The translations under genes were made by a program, and so were the position numbers. DNA of 14,716 bases from Candidatus Agathobaculum merdigallinarum (GTDB taxonomy: Bacteria > Bacillota > Clostridia > Oscillospirales > Butyricicoccaceae): assembly GCA_019115425.1 (NCBI GenBank), contig DXDO01000045.1:1-14716 (forward strand). The letters run 5' to 3'. The stretch's first letter is position 1. Each line of letters begins with the position of its first letter. The notes beneath the pieces are model-generated. The model did no database searches and had not been told where the DNA came from. It saw nothing but the letters and a program-made list of their open reading frames with translations. Shown in pieces: positions 6,172 to 14,055 of the stretch.

Positions 6172-6640
6172 ATTCCCATTCGTCGGGCAGGCTTTCGCCG
6201 TATTCCGCCAGCGCATCTCGGATATCTCCCCACGAGAAGCCGCGCCGTTGCAACGCCGCGACCGCCTTATCGATCTCCTTCCGGTCGGACACGTCGCCGT
6301 GCAGGCGCTTGTCCAGCAAAGCGTGCAGCTGCGCCCGATCGGGCGAAAACGACTGCATCGCCGCCTCGGCGGTCTCGCGGTCCACGCCGCGGCGGGTCAG
6401 TTCCTGACGGATGCGCATTGCACCGTAACCCTTGCGCGCATAGCTACGCACCACGCTCTCCGCGTAAGCCGCGTCATCCAGCAGTCTGCGCTCCATGAGC
6501 CACGCGAGCGCATAATCCGCCGCTTGCTCGTCGTGGCCCTTGTCGAGCAGCTTGTCCCGCAGCATTTTTGCGCTCAGCGCACGGTAGGAAAGCTGCTTTG
6601 CCGCCGCATCCAGCGCCGCGCGGTATTTATCCCCGCTCAT
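6170..6640 (-). CDS. recX: Regulatory protein RecX
   Basis: This is a 156-residue protein of normal RecX length, rich in short helices arranged as three-helix repeats. Characteristic segments include LSAKMLRDKLLDKGH (22-36), the LLDDAAYAESVVRSYARKGYG region (53-73) and IRQELTRRGVD (77-87). RecX binds RecA filaments and limits their extension and activity. Its ATG (6640-6638) overlaps the recA stop codon as ATGA, so it is translated by coupling from the recA mRNA and shares the SOS-controlled promoter. It ends inside the bidirectional terminator shared with the surface-protein gene. Confidence 0.93.
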   Translation of the reverse strand: MSGDKYRAALDAAAKQLSYRALSAKMLRDKLLDKGHDEQAADYALAWLMERRLLDDAAYAESVVRSYARKGYGAMRIRQELTRRGVDRETAEAAMQSFSPDRAQLHALLDKRLHGDVSDRKEIDKAVAALQRRGFSWGDIRDALAEYGESLPDEWE

Positions 6641-7791
6641 TCTTCATCGAGGTCGTCAAAATCATCCGCGTCGATCGAAACCGCCTTGGACGAGCTGACC
6701 TTGGGCGCGGCAGGCTTTGCTGCGGGCGCGGCCGCCGCCTTGGCTGCCATCCCCTGATGCTCCTTGCGGCGCTCCTCCTCGACCTTTTCCATGATCTGCT
6801 TCTGCACGCCGTCTGCAATATCCGGATGATCCTTGAAATACTGCTTGGCGGCGTCGCGTCCCTGCCCGAGACGGGTCTCGCCCATCGAGAACCATGCGCC
6901 GGACTTGTTGACAATGCCGTATTTGACGCCCAGATCGACCAGCTCGCTCGTGCGCGAGATGCCCTCACCGTACATGATGTCGAACTCGGCTTCCTTAAAC
7001 GGGGGCGCGACCTTGTTCTTGACCACCTTGACACGGGTATGGCTTCCGATCAGCTCGGTGCCGCTCTTGAGATGCTCGACGCGCCGCACATCCAGACGCA
7101 CGGACGCATAGAACTTGAGCGCGCGGCCGCCGGTCGTGACCTCGGGACTGCCGTAGATCACGCCCACCTTTTCACGCAGCTGGTTGATGAAGATCGCCAC
7201 GCAGTTGGACTTTGCGATCGAGCCGGCCAGCTTGCGCATGGCCTGGCTCATCATGCGCGCGTGCAGACCGACGAACGAATCGCCCATCTCGCCCTCGATC
7301 TCGGCGCGCGGGGTGAGCGCGGCGACTGAGTCGATGACCACGATATCGATCGCGCCCGAGCGCACGAGCGCTTCCGCGATATCCAGACCCTGCTCGCCGG
7401 TGTCCGGCTGGGAGACCAGCAGGCTGTCGATATCCACGCCGAGCGCCTTAGCATACACTGGGTCGAGCGCGTGCTCTGCGTCGATAAACGCGGCGGTGCC
7501 GCCCAGCTTCTGCGCCTCTGCAACACAGTGCAGGGCCACCGTGGTCTTACCGGAGGATTCCGGCCCGTAGATCTCCACAATGCGCCCGCGCGGCAGGCCG
7601 CCGATACCCAACGCAAGGTCAAGGCCGATCGAGCCGGTCGGGATGTGGTCGATATTCATACCGGTATTTTCGCCCAGACGCATGACCGAGCCTTTGCCGA
7701 ACTGTTTTTCGATCTGGCCGAGCGCAGCCTCGAGCGCTTTCTTTTTATCGGCCGCAGGCGCGACCGGTTCTAACTGTTTTTTGGTAGCCAT
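6637..7791 (-). CDS. recA: Recombinase RecA
   Basis: This is a 384-residue DNA-dependent ATPase for homologous recombination, and the coprotease that triggers LexA cleavage. Walker A is GPESSGKT (76-83) and Walker B is VVIDS (151-155). The L1/L2 and core signatures are present, including EGEMGDSFVG, FINQLREKVGV and TTGGRALKF. The C-terminus has an Ala/Pro/Lys-rich spacer and an acidic tail (DADDFDDLDEE), as in other bacterial RecA proteins. ATG at 7791 has an AGGAGG site just upstream. It is followed with overlap by recX. A LexA-like box and a good promoter lie upstream, so DNA-damage induction is expected. Confidence 0.98.
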   Translation of the reverse strand: MATKKQLEPVAPAADKKKALEAALGQIEKQFGKGSVMRLGENTGMNIDHIPTGSIGLDLALGIGGLPRGRIVEIYGPESSGKTTVALHCVAEAQKLGGTAAFIDAEHALDPVYAKALGVDIDSLLVSQPDTGEQGLDIAEALVRSGAIDIVVIDSVAALTPRAEIEGEMGDSFVGLHARMMSQAMRKLAGSIAKSNCVAIFINQLREKVGVIYGSPEVTTGGRALKFYASVRLDVRRVEHLKSGTELIGSHTRVKVVKNKVAPPFKEAEFDIMYGEGISRTSELVDLGVKYGIVNKSGAWFSMGETRLGQGRDAAKQYFKDHPDIADGVQKQIMEKVEEERRKEHQGMAAKAAAAPAAKPAAPKVSSSKAVSIDADDFDDLDEE

Positions 7792-7827
7792 AAAGAGCCT
7801 CCTGCACGTTTGTGAATTCCTGTTTTC

Positions 7828-7856
7828 ATTATACCAGTGAAAAAAAATAAAAGCAA
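7828..7856 (-). promoter_or_regulatory. recA promoter
   Basis: Reading the minus strand, TTGCTT (7856-7851) and TATAAT (7833-7828) are separated by 17 bases. The transcript would start near 7821, about 30 bases before the recA ATG. The -35 hexamer lies within the 3' arm of the prmC terminator hairpin. Confidence 0.8.
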
Positions 7857-7892
7857 GAAAAATCGAAAACTTGTTCGATATTTTTCCTTGCT
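7840..7892 (-). terminator. prmC terminator overlapping the recA control region
   Basis: On the minus strand AGCAAG (7892-7887), an A-rich arm and TCGAA (7878-7874) pair with TTCGA (7867-7863), a T-rich arm and CTTGCT (7857-7852), with small mismatches. A long T-rich tract (7851-7840) follows. It lies about 30 bases after the prmC stop codon. Confidence 0.65.
7864..7877 (-). promoter_or_regulatory. LexA (SOS) box upstream of recA
   Basis: On the minus strand this reads CGAACAAGTTTTCG, matching the Firmicutes LexA consensus GAAC-N4-GTTC with one mismatch (TTTC for GTTC). It lies seven bases upstream of the -35 hexamer, where bound repressor could block polymerase. Placement in front of recA makes the assignment likely. 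Confidence 0.7.
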
Positions 7893-7921
7893 TTATCTTT
7901 TATCCCTGATCCGGACGGTTA

Positions 7922-8800
7922 TTATGGCTCGGCATTGTCAAGCCTCGCATATATGCCGTATACGATACGCGGAACACCGGAAAGGTCCTCGGTAATACCG
8001 ATATCGATGAAATCATGCTCTTCCAGTATGGCGGCGACGCCGTCAGCCTGCTGCCAGCCGCATTCAAAGAACGCCAAGCCGTTCGGCACGATCAGCCTGC
8101 TCCATTTGGCGCAGATCGCGCGGTAAAAATCCAGTCCGTCCACACCGCCGTATAAGGCTTCGTGCGGCTCAAAAGCCGATACGCTTTTATCCAGCTCCAG
8201 CATTTCCGCGCGCGTGATATACGGAGGATTGGAGACAAGAAGATCGTACTGCCCCATGCTGCGCGGCGGCTCGTTTGTCACATCCGCTTTGAGTGCGATC
8301 ACGCGATTCTGCACCCCCAGCCGGCGCGCATTTTCCCGCGTGACGCGCAGCGCACCGTCCGAATTGTCCACTGCGGTGACGCGGGCATCCTCCACCTCGT
8401 GCGCGGCGGCGATGCCGATGCAGCCCGAGCCGCAGCACAGGTCGAGGATCCGCGGCGAGACCCTTTGCCGAGCCTTGCCAATCACCAGCTCGCACAGGCG
8501 CTCGGTATCCGCGCGCGGGATGAGCACCGATCTGTCAACCTGAAAGGTCAGGCCGTAAAAATCCCATTCCCCGAGTATGTAGGCGAGCGGTTCGCCGTCC
8601 AGACAGCGGTCGCACAGCAGGTGTGCGTAATCCACGGTCGCATCGTCCAGATAGGTGTGGCCCCATTCGGCGGTTTTGTCCTTGTCCACGCGGCAGGCAT
8701 AGGCGGTCAGTTCGCGCGCGGCAAGCGACGGCTGCGGCTCATCTGCCTCCTTGAAGCGGCGGTAAAGCTGCATATAGACGTCGTTGATGGTTTTGGTCAA
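7922..8800 (-). CDS. prmC: Peptide chain release factor N5-glutamine methyltransferase PrmC (HemK)
   Basis: This is a 292-residue SAM-dependent methyltransferase that modifies the GGQ glutamine of release factors RF1 and RF2. An N-terminal helical domain (about 1-85, with EPLAYILGEWDFYG at 70-83) precedes the Rossmann-fold domain. IPRADTE (94-100) corresponds to the family's IPRPDTE. The SAM-binding motif is DLCCGSGCIG (120-129), and the catalytic NPPY (191-194) binds the glutamine amide. The start codon is TTG at 8800-8798, preceded by GAGGTGATC, a strong extended Shine-Dalgarno; no ATG fits. Its usual clostridial neighbour yqhQ lies upstream, here separated by a 484-base repeat-rich gap. 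Confidence 0.95.
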   Translation of the reverse strand: MTKTINDVYMQLYRRFKEADEPQPSLAARELTAYACRVDKDKTAEWGHTYLDDATVDYAHLLCDRCLDGEPLAYILGEWDFYGLTFQVDRSVLIPRADTERLCELVIGKARQRVSPRILDLCCGSGCIGIAAAHEVEDARVTAVDNSDGALRVTRENARRLGVQNRVIALKADVTNEPPRSMGQYDLLVSNPPYITRAEMLELDKSVSAFEPHEALYGGVDGLDFYRAICAKWSRLIVPNGLAFFECGWQQADGVAAILEEHDFIDIGITEDLSGVPRIVYGIYARLDNAEP

Positions 8801-8927
8801 ATGGGATCACCTCTTTTTTGTTATATGGAGGAAAGTATCGCGCAATCTCGTAGGGGCCGCCGACGCGGATTTAACATGCGCATATTGCTTTACTGCGTAT
8901 TCGCGGCCTACGCGGCCGCACTGCGGG

Positions 8928-8953
8928 CAAGAGGGGGTCTTGACCCCCTCTTG
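8928..8953. repeat. Perfect 12-bp inverted repeat
   Basis: CAAGAGGGGGTC (8928-8939) and GACCCCCTCTTG (8942-8953) are exact inverse copies separated by TT only. There is no T-run on either side, so it is not a typical terminator. It could form a cruciform or an RNA hairpin in the transcript entering prmC. Confidence 0.8.
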
Positions 8954-9000
8954 TCAATCACCCCCGCTGAGGGATGTTTGCGGCTGCTCGCGACCGCAAA

Positions 9001-9031
9001 CAAATTTGTCCACATACTGTGGAAAAATTTG
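9001..9031. repeat. Inverted repeat containing two opposed DnaA-box-like 9-mers
   Basis: CAAATTT-G-TCCACA (9001-9014) pairs with TGTGGA-A-AAATTTG (9018-9031) around a TAC loop, with one mismatch. Each arm contains a DnaA-box-like 9-mer: TTGTCCACA (9006-9014) and, on the opposite strand, TTTTCCACA (9026-9018). Each differs from TTATCCACA at one base. Confidence 0.5.
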
Positions 9032-9153
9032 ATTTGCGATAACGTCGCGGCGGTTCAGCCTCGCGCCTGATCTGGAAGGCGGGGGTGCTGTCGATGCAAG
9101 GCTTGTGACTGCCGTTTTCGTGAAGGCGACGCTCCGGCCGGGTGCCGGTATCG

Positions 9154-9187
9154 GGCGCGCGATGCGCACCCCTACGGGGTGGTGTAT
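9154..9187. repeat. Intergenic repeat copy A
   Basis: GCGCGC, ATGCGC, then CCCTACGGGGTGG and a pyrimidine/purine-alternating tail align closely with 11884-11915 between the histidine kinase and response regulator genes (GCGCGC, TGCGCG, CCCTGCGGGGTGG). The two copies look like members of one REP-like family. Confidence 0.5.
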
Positions 9188-9284
9188 CGAGTCATGGCTC
9201 GGGCCAATTTGGCGCGCCGAGGTCGTCGTGCCCTACGGAGAGGCGCTGCAATCGGTACTGCGCCCCTACGGTAAAGCGGATATT

Positions 9285-10220
9285 TTACCAGTTATCCGAG
9301 CCATCCTCCGGAATGACCGCTTTCATGCCGGTAATGGCGACTTCGATCATGGAGTCGTCCGGCTCGAACACGGTCAGGTGCTGAATCATCAGGCCGGGCC
9401 AGCGCAGCGCGCGGGAAACGACGCTCTCCGAGCGGCCCGCGTAGCGGTTGAACTCATAGCTGATGCCCACAACCAGCGGCAGCAGGATCAGGTGCGCCAG
9501 CATGCGAAGGAAGGGATTTGTGATATCGATGATCGAAAACACGATGGAGGAAACGATTGTCGCAATGATGATGAGCACGAACATGAAGCTCGTGCCGCAG
9601 CGGGGGTGGTATTTTTTCTGGCGGCGCACGTTTTCAACCGTCAGCTCCTCCCCTGCTTCATAGCAGAAAATGGTTTTGTGCTCCGCGCCGTGGTATTCAA
9701 AGGTGCGGCGGATGTCCTTCATATGCGAAACCGACCACATGAACACCAGGAACAGGATCACGCGCACAATGCCCTCGAGCACGTTGCGGGCGAGCACACC
9801 CCAGCTTTCCGGCACAAAGCCGCCGAGAAAGCTCGGCAGCAGCAGGAACAGGCCAACCGGCAGCGCAATACCGACCACGGTCGCGATGCCGAGAATGAAT
9901 TTATCCAGCCCCTCCGAGCCGAATTTGTTCTCCAGCCAGACTTCAAATTTGGAAGGCGGCACATCCGCTTCCTCATCCTCAAAAAACGAGGCCGAATAAT
10001 TGATCGCCTGAATCCCGTCCTTCATGGCCATGAACAGGCCGTAGGCGCCGCGCAGCACGGGCTTTTTCCAAAGCTCGGACGGCTGATGCGCGTCCTCCTC
10101 CTTGACGACCAGTTCACCGTCTGCTTTGCGAACGACGGTGCAGACCTTTTTCGGGCCTTTCATCACGATGCCCTCAATAATGGCCTGTCCGCCGATGGTG
10201 GTTTTCTTTTGCGTTGGCAT
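9285..10220 (-). CDS. yqhQ: DUF1385 family membrane protein (YqhQ, COG3872)
   Basis: This is a 311-residue protein with about four membrane helices (around 109-132, 150-166, 213-234 and 238-256). Conserved family motifs are GGQAIIEGIVMKGP (10-23), EYHGAEHKTIFCYE (175-188) and HPRCGTSF (205-212). The histidines, glutamate and cysteine are why the family is described as a predicted metal-dependent enzyme; no reaction is established. The ATG (10220-10218) abuts the stop codon of the histidine kinase gene, and its Shine-Dalgarno lies inside that gene's end, so translation is coupled. In Clostridia this family often precedes prmC, as here. Confidence 0.93.
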   Translation of the reverse strand: MPTQKKTTIGGQAIIEGIVMKGPKKVCTVVRKADGELVVKEEDAHQPSELWKKPVLRGAYGLFMAMKDGIQAINYSASFFEDEEADVPPSKFEVWLENKFGSEGLDKFILGIATVVGIALPVGLFLLLPSFLGGFVPESWGVLARNVLEGIVRVILFLVFMWSVSHMKDIRRTFEYHGAEHKTIFCYEAGEELTVENVRRQKKYHPRCGTSFMFVLIIIATIVSSIVFSIIDITNPFLRMLAHLILLPLVVGISYEFNRYAGRSESVVSRALRWPGLMIQHLTVFEPDDSMIEVAITGMKAVIPEDGSDNW

Positions 10221-11777
10221 TTAGTTTTCTCCTTCGGGATCAAACGGGGTGTCCGGAATTTTGGGGATCGCGCCTGTGATGCCGAGCGCCTCCTCCGCCT
10301 CTGCCGCAGGCAGCGTGACCGTAACCGTTGTGCCTGCGCCGAGCGTGGACGCAATATCCAGCGTGCCGCCGTGCAGGGTGACGATCTCGTCGGTCACGGC
10401 AAGGCCGATACCGCTGCCGCGCTGCTTGGACGACCCCTTGTAGAATTTTTCCTTGACGAACGGCAGCTCAGCCTCCGGAATGCCCTGACCATAGTCGCGC
10501 ACCGAGACGACGATCTTGCCGCCGTCGCGGCGCAGGACGATATCGATCTTTTTGCCGTCCGCGCCGTATTTCGCAGCGTTGTCCAGAATGTTGAGGAACA
10601 CCTGCTTCATGCGGTGGCGGTCGCCGTTGATATAGTAGTTGGCGTCCACATCTTCATCGTAGCTTAGCCGGATGCCGCTCTTTTGCAGCAGGTTTTCATA
10701 CATATAGGCCGCTTCATACAGTTCGATCGACAGATCGAACAGCTCGACTTCGAGTTTCATGCGGCCGGATTCGATGCGTGCGAAGTCCAAAAGCTCCTCG
10801 ACCATGCGGGTCAGACGGTTTGATTCCTTTTGTATGATGGTCAGACCCTGCATGACCTCCTCGGGGTCCTCGCCGCCGCCTGCAAGCAGGGTCTCGCTCC
10901 AGCCGCCGATGGCGGTCAGCGGGGTGCGCAGCTCGTGCGAGACCGAGGAGATAAAGTCGTTCTTCATGCGTTCGGCACGGCTGATCTCGTCCGACATATA
11001 ATTGATCGTATCGCACAGTTCTCCGATCTCATCGTCATAGGTTTTTTGCAGGCGCACGCCGTAGCGCCCCGCCGCAATTTCCTTGGCAATGGTGTTGATC
11101 TTGAGCACCGGATCGACGATCGACTTGACAAAATAGCTGTTGGAGATGACGACCAGCATCAGGAAGATCAGGCAGGCCAGAATCGAAATGCCGATGATGA
11201 TCCAGATCTGCCGCTCCACGACCCGCAGCGAAGTGATAAATCGCACACCGCCGATCAGGTCGCCGCGGGAGGACAGCAGCGGCGCGGTGACGCTCATCAC
11301 GCGCTCGTCCGAAAGCGGGTCGCGGCCGGTGAACACCTCCGGCTTCTGGCTGGCGAGCGCCCGCGCGGCGTCCTCGGTCGACGCCATGCCGCCGCCGGTC
11401 AGCCCTGAGGTGGACATCAGAACGCGTCCGTTCGTATCCAGAAACTGCTGCTCGAGTTTATCCTGCTCCTGAAAGGTCGCAATCGTGGATTCAGCCTGTG
11501 TGTAAAACTGATCGTAGGTTTCCGTAAAATATTTTTGGAAAGTATCGGCCACCGTCGTCGCACGGGAAACCAGATTATCCCGCACGGTGGCATAATAATA
11601 GCCCGATATACCCACCGATATCAAAATAACCACAGCCGCAAGGATGACCAGCACGAAGGAAAGCGAGTTCATCATCCAGCGTCCCTTGATACCGCCCGGA
11701 GAGTGCAGCACCTTGGGCACGGCCGGCTGGGGCGGGGCTTCGGGCTGTCTGTTTTTTTTGCGGTAGTTCATTGCCAT
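10221..11777 (-). CDS. Membrane sensor histidine kinase (HAMP, HisKA, HATPase_c)
   Basis: This is a 518-residue two-component sensor. ATG at 11777 is chosen for the AAAGG site nine bases upstream; a longer 571-residue reading from 11936 starts within a repeat-derived, Arg-rich stretch with no such site. After a cytoplasmic Pro-rich N-terminus come TM1 (about 37-57), an extracytoplasmic sensor region of about 130 residues (58-190), TM2 (191-213) and a HAMP domain (about 214-266). The H-box SVSHELRTPLTAI puts the phosphorylated histidine at H281. The ATP-binding boxes are N (NILDNAAKYG, 396-405), G1 (DYGQGIP), F (KEKFYKG) and G2 (GSGIGLAV). It resembles the PhoR/WalK/ResE class and should partner the OmpR-type regulator upstream. 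The signal is unknown; the extracytoplasmic region and the lipoprotein gene suggest envelope sensing. Confidence 0.94.
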   Translation of the reverse strand: MAMNYRKKNRQPEAPPQPAVPKVLHSPGGIKGRWMMNSLSFVLVILAAVVILISVGISGYYYATVRDNLVSRATTVADTFQKYFTETYDQFYTQAESTIATFQEQDKLEQQFLDTNGRVLMSTSGLTGGGMASTEDAARALASQKPEVFTGRDPLSDERVMSVTAPLLSSRGDLIGGVRFITSLRVVERQIWIIIGISILACLIFLMLVVISNSYFVKSIVDPVLKINTIAKEIAAGRYGVRLQKTYDDEIGELCDTINYMSDEISRAERMKNDFISSVSHELRTPLTAIGGWSETLLAGGGEDPEEVMQGLTIIQKESNRLTRMVEELLDFARIESGRMKLEVELFDLSIELYEAAYMYENLLQKSGIRLSYDEDVDANYYINGDRHRMKQVFLNILDNAAKYGADGKKIDIVLRRDGGKIVVSVRDYGQGIPEAELPFVKEKFYKGSSKQRGSGIGLAVTDEIVTLHGGTLDIASTLGAGTTVTVTLPAAEAEEALGITGAIPKIPDTPFDPEGEN

Positions 11778-11951
11778 AGCAGGGAACCTTTCTTTTGATG
11801 CCGCCCGGCGGACGGCGTAAATTGCCGCTTGCAGAGCGGCAGAACAGATGCCTGCCGGGATACGACAGGCGTGATTTGTGGGACGCGCGCTGCGCGTCCC
11901 TGCGGGGTGGCGCGCCCTACGGAATATGGACGCCACGCCGCGCAGGAGCCA
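11778..11951. repeat. Palindromic repeat between the response regulator and kinase genes (copy B at 11880-11922)
   Basis: The 174-base gap contains GGGACGCGC/GCGCGTCCC (11880-11888 with 11892-11900, loop GCT), TGCCGCT/AGCGGCA (11823-11829 with 11835-11841) and a CCCTACGG copy (11915-11922). The section from 11884 aligns with 9154-9187. In RNA these hairpins could lower read-through from the regulator into the kinase. No T-run marks a true terminator, and I see no separate promoter for the kinase. Confidence 0.55.
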
Positions 11952-12641
11952 TTACCCCTCCCACATATAACCGTAGCCGCGCACGGTAACAATATGTGTT
12001 GGCTCGGCGGGATCGTCCTCAATCTTGATGCGCAGGCGGCGGATGTTCACGTCCACGATCTTCAGCTCGCCCACATAGTGATGGCCCCAAACCATCTCCA
12101 GCAGCTCGTCGCGCGAAAGCGCCTTGCCGATGTTCTCCATAAACGCCTTCAAAAGGCCGTATTCGATCTGCGTCAGCTCGATTTTGATGCCGTTTTTGAG
12201 CACCTCTCTCGCGCGCAGGTTGAGCTTGAACGGGCCGGACTTGATCACGTCCTCCTCCGAGAAGGGCGAGCCGGATACGCGGCGGTACAGCGCGTCCACG
12301 CGCGCCGCCAGCTCGATCACCGAAAACGGCTTGGTCACATAGTCGTCCGCGCCGTTCATCAAACCGGTCACCTTGTCCGCCTCCTGGGTTCGGGCGGTCA
12401 GCATGATCACGCCCGCCGCATAACCCGCCGCGCGCATCGAACGGCAGACCTCATAGCCGTCGATCCCGGGCAGCATCACATCCAGCACGGCGACCGCGAT
12501 ATCCTGATTGGCGTGGTACTTTTCCAGCGCCTGTTCGCCGGTCTCTGCCTCTATTACTTCATAACCGCTGCGTTTGAGGTTGAGAACCAGAAAAGAGCGG
12601 ATATTTTCTTCATCTTCCAAAACCAGTATCTTGCGCTTCAT
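11952..12641 (-). CDS. OmpR/PhoB-family response regulator
   Basis: This is a 229-residue transcription factor. The receiver domain (about 2-118) has the acidic pocket E9-D10-E11, the phospho-accepting D54 (in AVLDVMLPG), T82 and K104 (in YVTKPF). A winged-helix DNA-binding domain (about 130-229) carries the typical LTQIEYGLLKAF helix, the SRDELLEMVWG segment, the recognition helix VDVNIRRLRIKI and the wing GYGYMWEG. AGGAGG precedes the ATG at 12641. It begins 27 bases after the lipoprotein stop codon and precedes the histidine kinase gene, so the three should be one operon. Its targets cannot be read from sequence. Confidence 0.95.
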   Translation of the reverse strand: MKRKILVLEDEENIRSFLVLNLKRSGYEVIEAETGEQALEKYHANQDIAVAVLDVMLPGIDGYEVCRSMRAAGYAAGVIMLTARTQEADKVTGLMNGADDYVTKPFSVIELAARVDALYRRVSGSPFSEEDVIKSGPFKLNLRAREVLKNGIKIELTQIEYGLLKAFMENIGKALSRDELLEMVWGHHYVGELKIVDVNIRRLRIKIEDDPAEPTHIVTVRGYGYMWEG

Positions 12642-12668
12642 GGATGTTCCTCCTCTTATCGTACATGC

Positions 12669-14003
12669 TTAGTTGTTCCAGTCCTGCTTGACCAGAGAGA
12701 AGCGGCTTCTGATATCTGCTTCGCTGATTTTCAGCGTGCTTTGCTGTATTTCGTCTGCGATCCGCGCAAAATAGACCGCCTGCGTGCTTTCACCCAGCTG
12801 AATCAGGTCGCTTCGGCCGGCATAATATTCCCGGGTCGAACCGGTGGCGGTGTAAATGGTGAACAGCGGGATCTGCTGCCCTTCGCCGAGATATTCATAA
12901 AACGCCACCGCGCTCAAGCCGCTGTCCGTTGTTTTTACAGCGGTGATCCGGTCATGCCACGCTGAATCGATATCCAACCGCCAGCCGTCCGAGATGCTGT
13001 CATAAGTGGATGCAACCGCCACAGGGGGCCGGTCGACGCTGTACACATACCAGTCCAGCATAAAAATCGCATCCGACGCAGCGGCGTCCGAATAGCCTGC
13101 CATCAGCACCGCGCGCGGCAGCTCGGTGATGCCGTCGGCGTTGACGTCCGCCGCATATACCGAGACCGGACGGTAGGTGCTGCGCGTGATTGAATCCTCG
13201 CCGTCCAGAGCGAGATTGAGCAGCGTGCCGTTGCTGTAAACAAAGATGTCGGTCGTCAAGCCGACGCCGCTCGCCATGCGCTCCTCAGCGAATACTGCGG
13301 GCTGATTCTGCTGGACACGGCCGCTCCGCATCCGCTCGACCGAAACGGTTTCCGGACTGGTTGCCGCATCCCCGGCGAGCAGCAGCTCGCCGTTTTGATA
13401 CTGGTACAGCCGCGCCACGCGCCTGCCGTTCGGGTTGGTGGTCAGCAGCAGCAGATCGCGCGCACCGTCCCCGGTCAAGTCGGTCAGCTCCATGGCGGAA
13501 TACTCGGTTTCAAGCAGCACGCCGGGCGCGCAGTTTTCATCAAAATCGCACATGGTCAGCGCGCCGGTGCCGTCGCCGGTCAGCCGCCAGGTGACCACCA
13601 TGCCGCGCTTACCCTCCGGCGTGATGACCGGATAATCGACCGATTCGATCGCCGTACCCTGTCCCTCTACCGAGCCGGTGCTGACATAGCGCTCATCCTG
13701 GCGCTTGTAGACATGGATTTGAAAGGTATTGCTGGTTGCGGAGGTCGAACCGCGGAAGAATACGATGGCTTCGTCTACACCGTCGCTGTCCAGATCCACA
13801 AGCTGGATAGATGAGCGGTTTTCGCCGTCGGTCGGCGCGGTGTAGGACACGCCCGAATTGAGCAGATTCTCGAGTTCCATCTGCAATGTCTGATAATTGG
13901 TGGAAGGTTTGGGCGCGGCCAGCAGTTCGTCGCCCGAGGGAAACGCACAGCCGCCCAGCAGCAGCAGGGACAGCAGTACGGGAATCATTCGGATCGGTTT
14001 CAT
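12669..14003 (-). CDS. Lipoprotein with DxDxDG (VCBS/FG-GAP-like) loops, linked to a two-component system
   Basis: This is a 444-residue lipoprotein. ATG at 14003, with GGGAGAA upstream, starts a short signal peptide ending in the lipobox LLGGC, so C19 should be lipidated and the protein held on the outer face of the membrane. Three acidic loops, DLDSDGVDE (70-78), DLTGDGARD (175-183) and DVNADGITE (286-294), follow hydrophobic strands at regular spacing of about 105-110 residues. They resemble the Ca-binding loops of FG-GAP/VCBS beta-propeller repeats. No catalytic motif is visible. It leads an operon with a response regulator and histidine kinase; a role as ligand-sensing accessory for the kinase is inference. 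I do not recognise a named family. Confidence 0.85.
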   Translation of the reverse strand: MKPIRMIPVLLSLLLLGGCAFPSGDELLAAPKPSTNYQTLQMELENLLNSGVSYTAPTDGENRSSIQLVDLDSDGVDEAIVFFRGSTSATSNTFQIHVYKRQDERYVSTGSVEGQGTAIESVDYPVITPEGKRGMVVTWRLTGDGTGALTMCDFDENCAPGVLLETEYSAMELTDLTGDGARDLLLLTTNPNGRRVARLYQYQNGELLLAGDAATSPETVSVERMRSGRVQQNQPAVFAEERMASGVGLTTDIFVYSNGTLLNLALDGEDSITRSTYRPVSVYAADVNADGITELPRAVLMAGYSDAAASDAIFMLDWYVYSVDRPPVAVASTYDSISDGWRLDIDSAWHDRITAVKTTDSGLSAVAFYEYLGEGQQIPLFTIYTATGSTREYYAGRSDLIQLGESTQAVYFARIADEIQQSTLKISEADIRSRFSLVKQDWNN

Positions 14004-14046
14004 GGATTTCTCCCATTCAATATACTGCAAACATATATACGGTTTT

Positions 14047-14055
14047 AGTATATCA
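14047..14055 (-). promoter_or_regulatory. Extended -10 promoter of the lipoprotein/two-component operon
   Basis: On the minus strand TGATATACT (14055-14047) gives TG-N-TATACT, an extended -10 element. No good -35 hexamer is found 17 bases upstream, which such promoters can do without. The start would be near 14040, about 37 bases before the ATG. Confidence 0.5.

Larger units (their letters stand above)
8801..9284. repeat. Repeat-rich intergenic gap between prmC and yqhQ
   Basis: I see no credible gene in these 484 bases. They hold several palindromes and five or so copies of a CCCTACGG word: CCCCTACGGGG (9169-9179), CCCTACGG (9231-9238), CCCCTACGG (9263-9271), and a reverse copy as CGTAGGGGCC (8849-8858). 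A perfect GTTTGCGG/CCGCAAAC stem lies near 8976-9001. The overall look is of REP-like GC-rich intergenic repeats. A possible prmC -10 (TATAAC, minus strand, near 8825) lacks a -35 partner. Confidence 0.5.

Noticed and set aside
11778..11936. 53-residue N-terminal extension of the histidine kinase
   Set aside because: The extension comes from palindromic repeat DNA, is Arg/Ala-rich without similarity to kinases, and has no ribosome site; ATG 11777 does.
9105..12965. Long plus-strand reading frames opposite yqhQ, the kinase and the response regulator
   Set aside because: They are antisense to well-recognised genes, rich in Arg/His/Gln/Ala, and without ribosome sites or domains.
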